Below are positions 58,601 through 64,000 of a DNA stretch of 64,000 nt, piece after piece (the first letter of the stretch is position 1; each line of letters begins with the position of its first letter). Origin of the DNA: Myrica gale (lineage: Eukaryota > Streptophyta > Magnoliopsida > Fagales > Myricaceae); NCBI GenBank assembly GCA_963930655.1, contig OZ005605.1, forward strand, positions 12,965,501-13,029,500, read 5' to 3'. The translations under genes were made by a program, and so were the position numbers. The notes beneath the pieces were generated by a model. That model had not been told where the DNA came from. It saw only the letters and a program-made list of their open reading frames with translations, and made no database searches.

Positions 58601-59005
58601 AAAAGAGGAAACTATATCTTGTGTTCTGTCTGGGAAAAATGATTGCCTAACAGATGATCGAGTCATAGCCATCTCAGTTGCCCTTGTGCTATCAAGTGCT
58701 TGAGTTTTCTGTGGATCCATTTCCCAGATATTCAGCATTTGGGGTAAATTGTTCCATTTTGGCCTTGTTGGATGGTGAAAATTGGGTTTTTCCTCTTACT
58801 TTTTTGCATTTTCTTTCACTTTGATGTCTAAAGAACTTTGTATATATGCCATGCCCATATCCAGCTTGTTTTTACACAGTTTCTGTAAGTAACCTAATGA
58901 CAATCTGCCTGTGCTGCACGTTAATGTACTGACTCATATGTTACTTTTAGGCTGGCCTAAAACCTGGTGGATTTTTTATCCTGAAGGAGAATATAGCAAG
59001 AGCTG
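46700..59005 (+). CDS. Alpha-N-terminal protein methyltransferase 1-like, first six exons (3' end outside window)
   Basis: The exons are 46700-46825, 46974-47118, 48537-48595, 50904-51023, 57920-58021 and 58951-59005, with phases consistent throughout; about 202 residues are visible. The family (human NTMT1, plant At5g44450 type) methylates the free alpha-amino group of proteins beginning X-Pro-Lys after Met removal. Visible features: WYRQGIGYW and [17 protein letters not shown] near the N-terminus, the SAM-binding [15 protein letters not shown] at about 90-104, [10 protein letters not shown] (post-motif I), [18 protein letters not shown] and [12 protein letters not shown]. The expected last part of the domain (about 70 residues) is not in the window. 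The start was chosen by similarity to the Arabidopsis N-terminus. Intron 1 uses the acceptor GATAAG, and its reading is the only one that keeps frame and similarity. Introns 4 and 6 are swollen by transposons, but the exons look intact. Confidence 0.9.
48708..49079. mobile_element. MITE in methyltransferase intron 3, GGTGATGTTCAG type
   Basis: The left end GGTGATGTTCAGTTGC and the right end complementary to GGTAATGTTCAGCAAC form an imperfect inverted repeat; an internal GATGTTCAGTTGAGAATTC near 49004 repeats the same theme. It is non-coding. The flanks CTAA/CTAG hint at a 3-bp site such as CTA or TAA. Confidence 0.6.
51959..55409 (-). pseudogene. LINE C ORF2: decayed endonuclease-reverse transcriptase
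   Basis: The endonuclease region 55409-54680 shows [14 protein letters not shown] and [10 protein letters not shown]. The reverse transcriptase has [13 protein letters not shown] near 53900 and FADD near 53375, and the zf-RVT region has [19 protein letters not shown] near 52200. A frame change lies between 54740 and 54680. An in-frame stop lies at 54289-54291, and a TAG at about 53800 replaces the Gln of ISPFQNAF (LINE B). More breaks lie between 53540 and 52500. The ATG at 55409-55407 overlaps the ORF1 stop TAA by one base. Confidence 0.88.
55409..56524 (-). pseudogene. LINE C ORF1 remnant
   Basis: The C-terminal part ([37 protein letters not shown]) matches the end of LINE B ORF1. The upstream part is spread over at least three frames (55409-55900, 55701-56126, 56048-56524) with a Ser/Gly/Pro-rich linker. 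The N-terminal domain seen in LINE B is absent because of the 5' truncation. Confidence 0.75.
56820..56975 (-). mobile_element. Possible old LINE scrap
   Basis: The minus-strand reading includes [16 protein letters not shown], like the tail of plant LINE ORF2 proteins (IWWNLWRERNDRCF in LINE B). The stretch 51186-51389, on the other side of the MITE, starts with a T-rich run and could be the 3' end of the same scrap. Weak. Confidence 0.3.
57118..57514. mobile_element. Second long-TIR foldback MITE
   Basis: The ends GGGGAAAATACACTTTTCACC and the complement of GGAGAAAATATATTTTTCACC extend into arms of about 85 bases (CCATAGGTTTTGCATTTTGCACCC against its complement with few changes). It is the same general type as the MITE at 51390, sharing the ACACTTTTCACC core, but differs inside. 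Also in intron 4 of the methyltransferase gene. No clear target duplication. Confidence 0.75.
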
Positions 59006-59431
59006 GTATGTTTCATTTTCGTTCTTTGTAACTCGCCATTCTGAAATTTTCGTTCTACATTTCCTCTGCCTCTTTAAGTGAATTACAATGTGGTAACTCA
59101 TATTTTGACCCCACAACCTTGAAGTGGATACAATTTTCTCTCATCTCTACTGCTTCTTGTGGTTCTTAAAACTTGAAGAATGTCTTATGACACTCATATA
59201 TGTCTCCAGGTATAATTGTTGAAGAGACAGAAAATCGATTATGCAATTCCAAAACATAGGTTAACTCATACATTTTCCATAATATCTAAGAAGATACAAT
59301 CTTAAATGTTGAAAATACGTGACTGAATATACTATTAATAGACTCGTCTGTTTAATAGTTTCTATCCATATATACAAGTTTCTTAAAATTTTATGCAAAT
59401 GTTGAGCCTAGAATAGACTTCATTAGTTTTC

Positions 59432-59530
59432 TAGCTTGTATGGTTTAGAGTTTTCAGTATAGTCCTTTGTACTTCTCCTTCTATTCCTTTTTCTTTCAAT
59501 AAAATTGTCTTACTTATCAAAAAAAAAAAA
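59432..59530 (+). mobile_element. LINE 3' tail fragment, plus strand
   Basis: TAGCTTGTATGGTTTAGAG...TTTTCAGTATAG...CTTACTTATC plus about 11 A matches the complement of the 3'UTR of LINE B (4401-4500). It is thus a severely 5'-truncated copy of the LINE A/B family, in sense with the host gene. The target duplication was not found. Confidence 0.75.
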
Positions 59531-60479
59531 GAGTATGGGGGAATATGTGTCACGCCCCGAACGCTAGCCCGAAGGGGGTTAATGACAGCCGCGAACATCC
59601 ACTCAATGAATGTTCCACCGTTTTCTCTTATTCTTGCAGCGAAATTTTTTTTTATACACATATAACTGAGAGAGACGGCCAAAGAGATTTACTATAAACT
59701 TCAACTTACCCAAAACGACTTCCTCGAAATAGGGTAAGCGTCTTAATGACATCGCATGACTGCACAGCTGAAGTACATGATCTAAGGGGTTCCATCAAAT
59801 CCCCTTTATATTGACCTACTCATAACATATTTGTAATACATCTTGAATCCTTATACACATAACATAGACATACACAGGATGCCTGATAATAAGCGTTCTT
59901 AGTACTTCCTATGAACTCTTCAACTCCTGTTTCTGATAACCACGACTAAGATACTAGACATCAAAACCTTGAACTTTACTAGTCTGAATAACCCATGACC
60001 ACCACACAACGGAGGCTCATGCCGGCTCTTCAAAAATTTACATCTAACCTTTAATGAAACAACAAAGCGAGATGAAGACGTTCCCATCGGTCCATCTTCT
60101 AGATTTTCCCACCTGAATTGTTATCTGGAATGATACAATTTAAAACTGTGAGTCGAAAGACTCAGTAAGGAATTATAGCTAAAACATGGATTTGAAATTG
60201 TAAGCATGCACTTGAACTTGAAATCATAATCGTGTAAACACAATGCGATTCATGCATGATCATGAATCGTGATGCACGTGTATGCCTCATGTTTGCATAT
60301 GCACATGCACTTGCTCTTGAAAACAATACTTATACTTGTAAAATTCTTGCTTTTGGAAAAATCATTTCACATCTTATCTGATGGGCTACTTGCCCTCTAT
60401 TTACCCCTGACATCAGGGTTGTGCGTTCCCGTTGGAACTGTCCCCTATTTCCCTTAGGGACCTTACATATGGTCGTGCT

Positions 60480-60670
60480 AGCACATCTTCTCGCATTCGT
60501 CCTTCAGTGACTAGACATGACCCTTCGAGGTTCACACCTTCTTGCAAGCATCCTTCAGTGTGATTGCACATACCTCGTGGACTACCCATCCTTCTTGCAA
60601 GCATCCTTCGGTATGGGTGCCCTAGGTGACATCCACCCTTCACGTAAACGTCCTTCAGTATGGATGCACC
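60480..60670 (+). repeat. Four irregular ~60-bp tandem units inside the solo LTR
   Basis: CATCCTTCAGT / CGTCCTTCAGT recurs four times at about 60-base spacing with CTTCTTGCAAG before two of the copies. Spacing and flanks vary. Confidence 0.6.
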
Positions 60671-62734
60671 TTCTTGACTTGGTACGGTACCGACCGACTT
60701 GGGTTCATTAACTTACTTGTCATAAAACTTAACATAAAGTAGCATAAAAATGGTACTTTCATTTGCATAAAATTTCTCCTTCTTTCTTATGAGAAAAATA
60801 AATGCAAATGCAATTGCTCATGACGTGCTCATGTCATGCTTGATAATGAGTAATCAACTTATCATAAAATGCTTCTCTTTCTCTTTCCTTCTAGAAAATC
60901 ATGTAAATGCTCTTGACGGGTCATGCTTGATGACAAATATCTCATAAAACTTTCTTGATCTCATAAAACTTTCATGTTTTCATTTGCACAAAAACTTCTT
61001 TCATGCTTTCATGCAAATACATAAATTATGTCATGCTTGTTGAGAAATAACTTGTCATGCTTGGTTATAAACCTGTTATGCTTGTTCATAAAAACATGCT
61101 GCGTATCATTCCAGTTTTCATAACAAGTAAGTTCTCACTTACGGACGTAAGTTCCACTTACAATTTTCACTTACAAACGTAAGCTCCTCTTACTTTCGCT
61201 TGCTTGAGTGTTGAACGTCACGTTACCTACAATGGATCATACTAGTGTTATTCAGAGGCTCACTAGACGTATAGAGTAATCAATCAATTACTCACACTTC
61301 ATCATACAAAATCATCCGTATTCTTGACTCCTAATTGGTCATCTTACAACACAAGGTATTTTCTTAAGGATGCCGAAGCCATAAGAATTGAGTTCTAACT
61401 GACCCTGACACTAATTTTCATAACATATCAAAATTCTAACTAATTTGGAGTTCGTTTGCCACTTGAAACCTTTACCCAAAAATACAAGCTGCTGAGGACA
61501 TCCAAGCGGGCAACCCCGACGTCTCCAACTTAAAAATTCCTAACTTCAAAACCATGGCTCCAAGGTACATGAAATTTATCTTGAAATATTCATCTTTCAT
61601 AGGTCTAGATTGGGGGTAAAATTCACCACAGCAGAATGTGCTATACATTTTCATAAACACTTCATATTAAGCAAAAATCCTACACCCACACTATTGCTGT
61701 TCCAGCTCGGCCCTCCATTTTCAAAATATCATAACTTATGAATTACACCTCCAAATCACACGAAATTCACCTTAAAATGTTCTCCTTTCATAAAATTAAA
61801 ATTCAAGACCAACCTTGTAAAATTTTGACTTAAAATGATCCCTCAAAAGGGTGCTCGAAATGAACTGATATTCCGGACGTGCAAGGCTGCTGGCAGCTTG
61901 ACGTCCGGGCCTTGAACAACGCATAGCTCCCCCAATAATAATCGGAATCACCCAAGGTATGGCTTAAAATCTTCCTATTTCCTAGGCCTATAATCTAGGA
62001 TCCTATTAAGATTAAGGGATAAGCATAATTGCATCAGAATACACTCCCAATTTGAGCCTTGAAATCTGCAGAGGTTAAATTTCAGCAACTTGTCTAACAA
62101 GCATTCTCTATAATTCTCTATGATCTTTAACATAACCGGCCACGATTATGAATGTTATGGGTTTTCCAATTCAACAACAATAGGTCATATAGAATGGGCC
62201 TATCCTCTATAGGTGAAATCAGCAACAAAGAAGTTTCCTTTTTCCTACAAGTTTCCTCCCTTTGTAATATAACCTTGTTCATGCAACAACTTCACCCATG
62301 ATTCTAAATTAAAAGCCTCAGCTTATTTTCCAGCAACAACACTCATTCCCAAAGCTCCTTTGAACTTCAAGGCATTTAGATATGAAAGGACAACACCCAA
62401 TACCACAACCACTCGGCCATGCATGCTCAAATAGGTTTCAGCCCTCTTTTGGGCTTTTTATCAAACACCTAGGGTGCAGCAAGCAACCTCTCTCTCTTGA
62501 ACATATTTTCTTTTTCAGATCTGACCACAACTCTCCAAGGTTCCATATACAACCCATACTACTCTTTAAAGCTTACTAGATGTACATTTTCTTCAAAGAA
62601 CACACATGAACACAACACATACAAGGAGGAAACCAAACAAACTTCACAACCAACAACCATTAAAGGAAAGGAGAGAAAATGAGAGAAATGGGTGATGGCC
62701 TAGTCGGCCAAGAATGGCTGAAATCCCTCACCTC

Positions 62735-62848
62735 CTTCTCTCTCTTTCTTTCTCTTCTTCTTCCTCTTCTTCTTTTCTCCTTTTTCTTTTCTTCTTCTCC
62801 TTCTTCTTTCTTTCTCCTTCTTCTTCTTCTTCTTCTTCTTCTTCTTCG
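62735..62848 (+). repeat. CTT/TTC microsatellite
   Basis: An almost uninterrupted pyrimidine tract dominated by CTT triplets, ending in a pure run of about ten TTC units (62815-62847). Inside the solo LTR. Confidence 0.9.
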
Positions 62849-63019
62849 GTTGTGTGAGTGTGCTAGGGAATTGAGGGTGCTAGGGCATAAGGGAAATGAA
62901 AAGGCAGCAGAAAAAGGGGGAAAATGAAATGTTCGGCCAAAGGGGGGGAGAGTAATAGGCGTGAAATGCTTGGGGGAAAAGACAAGGCTGCCCTCCCCCT
63001 TTCTTCCCTCCTTCACGTG

Positions 63020-63290
63020 ATTTCCCCAACTTTCGAGTTGTAGTTCAATGTGTCGACACCATCGCTCAATGTGTCGACACTTCATACACAGCCAAAATCA
63101 TTTTGAGCTCCGGAAAATGTAAACTTTCGGGTTGTAGTTTAATGTGTCGACACTATGCTCCAATGTGTCAACACTTCCAACACTTAGCCAAAAATCACTT
63201 TGGACTCCGGAAAAAGGTAAACTTTCGGGTGTTAGTTTAATGTGTCGACACTATTCCCCAATGTGTCGACACTTATAAGTGCTGCAGAGT
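63020..63290 (+). repeat. Three tandem ~100-bp units with paired TGTCGACA palindromes
   Basis: Each unit has AACTTTCGRGT-GTAGTT, then AATGTGTCGACAC twice about 20 bases apart, then (in the first two) AGCCAAAAATCA and CTCCGGAAAA. One of the six palindromes is altered to TGTCAACA. Near the right end of the solo LTR. Confidence 0.8.
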
Positions 63291-63546
63291 TTTTCAGCAA
63301 CTTTAAAGTGTCAAATCCATTAATTAAAACAATTAGGCTGATTAATCTCAATCACTGTATTGTAGAAATTTCAAACAATATAACATTTAAATTCTGTCTT
63401 AAAACTCATAAAATGCTAGGGAAAAATTCCACCTAGACATAACTTTAGATTAATTTAATCATACATACATTTCTACTTAATTAGAGTAAAACACATTTAA
63501 GGAGTTGTAATCATTAAATTGACAGACTTAAAATCGGGGTCTCACA

Positions 63547-64000
63547 ATATGTGAACTATGAAGCTCTCTATTATAGCTATGATGCAAGGAAAGTGAAGTT
63601 GGAAGAATATGAGGCAATGATAGCAAATACAATGGGAATGTTGGGATTGAAAGATAGAACACAGCTTTCAAGGGTTGATTCACTTGCAAATTGTAGAAAT
63701 TTGAGCTTTAATCTCAAGGCTCAAGTTAGAGGGTATGACTTCAGAAACAGTTCACTCTGTTGAAAGATGATATCAAAGTAAAAAAATTATGAATTAGGAG
63801 GAATTCCACTACCGCTACACTTTTTCCAGCACCAGAGAGAAGGATGCATACATGATATAGAATTAATGCCCATGAAGGCTTCAAATAATGCATGAGATTG
63901 ATCAAAGTGGGGAAACTCATTTAACTGATGAATAATGTGCCAATGCATCCAGAGTTAGGTCTGGAGATTATGAGATCGACAATAATAATGAGAACTTGAT
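63547..64000 (+). other. Intron 6 of the methyltransferase gene continues
   Basis: The sequence after the solo LTR has an open frame at 63551-63763, but I do not recognise it as the expected methyltransferase C-terminus or as any other protein. The remaining exons are presumably beyond 64000. Confidence 0.4.

Larger units (their letters stand above)
59548..63546. mobile_element. ~4-kb solo LTR (fossil), probably Ty3/gypsy
   Basis: It starts TGTCACGCCCCG and ends CGGGGTCTCACA, with a 5-bp target duplication ATATG at 59543-59547 and 63547-63551. No retroviral-type coding region and no second LTR was found between the ends, so a solo LTR is the simplest reading; very long LTRs of this kind occur in Tekay/Del-type gypsy elements. 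It contains a four-unit and a three-unit tandem repeat and a CTT microsatellite. It lies in intron 6 of the methyltransferase gene, 17 bases from the LINE tail's poly-A. Confidence 0.75.

Noticed and set aside
62660-63085. Arg/Lys/Glu-rich frame on the minus strand
   Set aside because: It results from translating the CTT microsatellite inside the solo LTR.
63551-63763. Open frame of 70 codons after the solo LTR as a further methyltransferase exon
   Set aside because: It lacks the expected C-terminal motifs, and the frame and phase do not fit the exon ending at 59005 with one extra base. Treated as intron.

Overview
This is a window of a plant nuclear genome, most likely a woody eudicot. Spliced genes with GT-AG introns encode plant proteins (a chloroplast PPR protein, a Golgi UDP-arabinose epimerase, an N-terminal protein methyltransferase). 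The introns and intergenic space are AT-rich and full of plant-type transposable elements: L1-like LINEs, tRNA-derived SINEs, Ty1/copia and other LTR elements, Mutator-like and foldback MITEs. I cannot fix the genus; some feel of the LINE proteins points to Fagales-like trees, but that is only an impression.

Layout. (1) 601-13811, plus strand: the 3' part of a DG1-like PPR gene in five visible exons. Its 9.6-kb third intron holds a nest: a 5'-truncated LINE (A) interrupted by a full-length LINE (B), both antisense and each with its own target-site duplication. A SINE lies in an upstream intron and another just downstream of the gene. (2) 15131-20489: a Mutator-like element with ~300-bp inverted ends carrying a captured fragment of an organic cation/carnitine transporter (OCT) gene (a Pack-MULE); a decayed copia element sits inside the captured fragment. 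(3) 20.5-28.1 kb: gene-poor, with a SINE, a small MITE, a foldback element interrupted by a non-autonomous LTR element, and a 959-bp LINE-like retroposon with a 19-bp target duplication. (4) 29643-35325, plus strand: a complete MUR4/UXE-type UDP-xylose (UDP-arabinose) 4-epimerase in ten exons, preceded by a probable 5'UTR intron. (5) 36.3-45.4 kb: copia fossil, an LTR-like block with a 1,056-bp tandem duplication, and MITEs. (6) 45440-46205, minus strand: a broken SGS3-like fragment. (7) 46700 to beyond 59005, plus strand: the first six exons of an alpha-N-terminal protein methyltransferase gene (NTM1-like); its last exons lie outside the window. Intron 4 contains a long-TIR MITE split by LINE C, plus a second MITE of the same type. 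Intron 6 contains a LINE 3' tail and a ~4-kb solo LTR.

The three host genes are all on the plus strand but have unrelated jobs: plastid RNA maturation, cell-wall sugar supply, and protein N-terminal methylation. Nothing suggests that they work as a unit. The most instructive part is the insertion stratigraphy, where exact target-site duplications allow the order of at least four nested insertions to be read. I saw no CRISPR arrays, tRNA genes or rRNA genes. I found no convincing new coding system; the points worth following up are the OCT-capturing MULE, the SGS3 fragment, the near-intact LINE with overlapping ORFs, and the non-autonomous retroposon.
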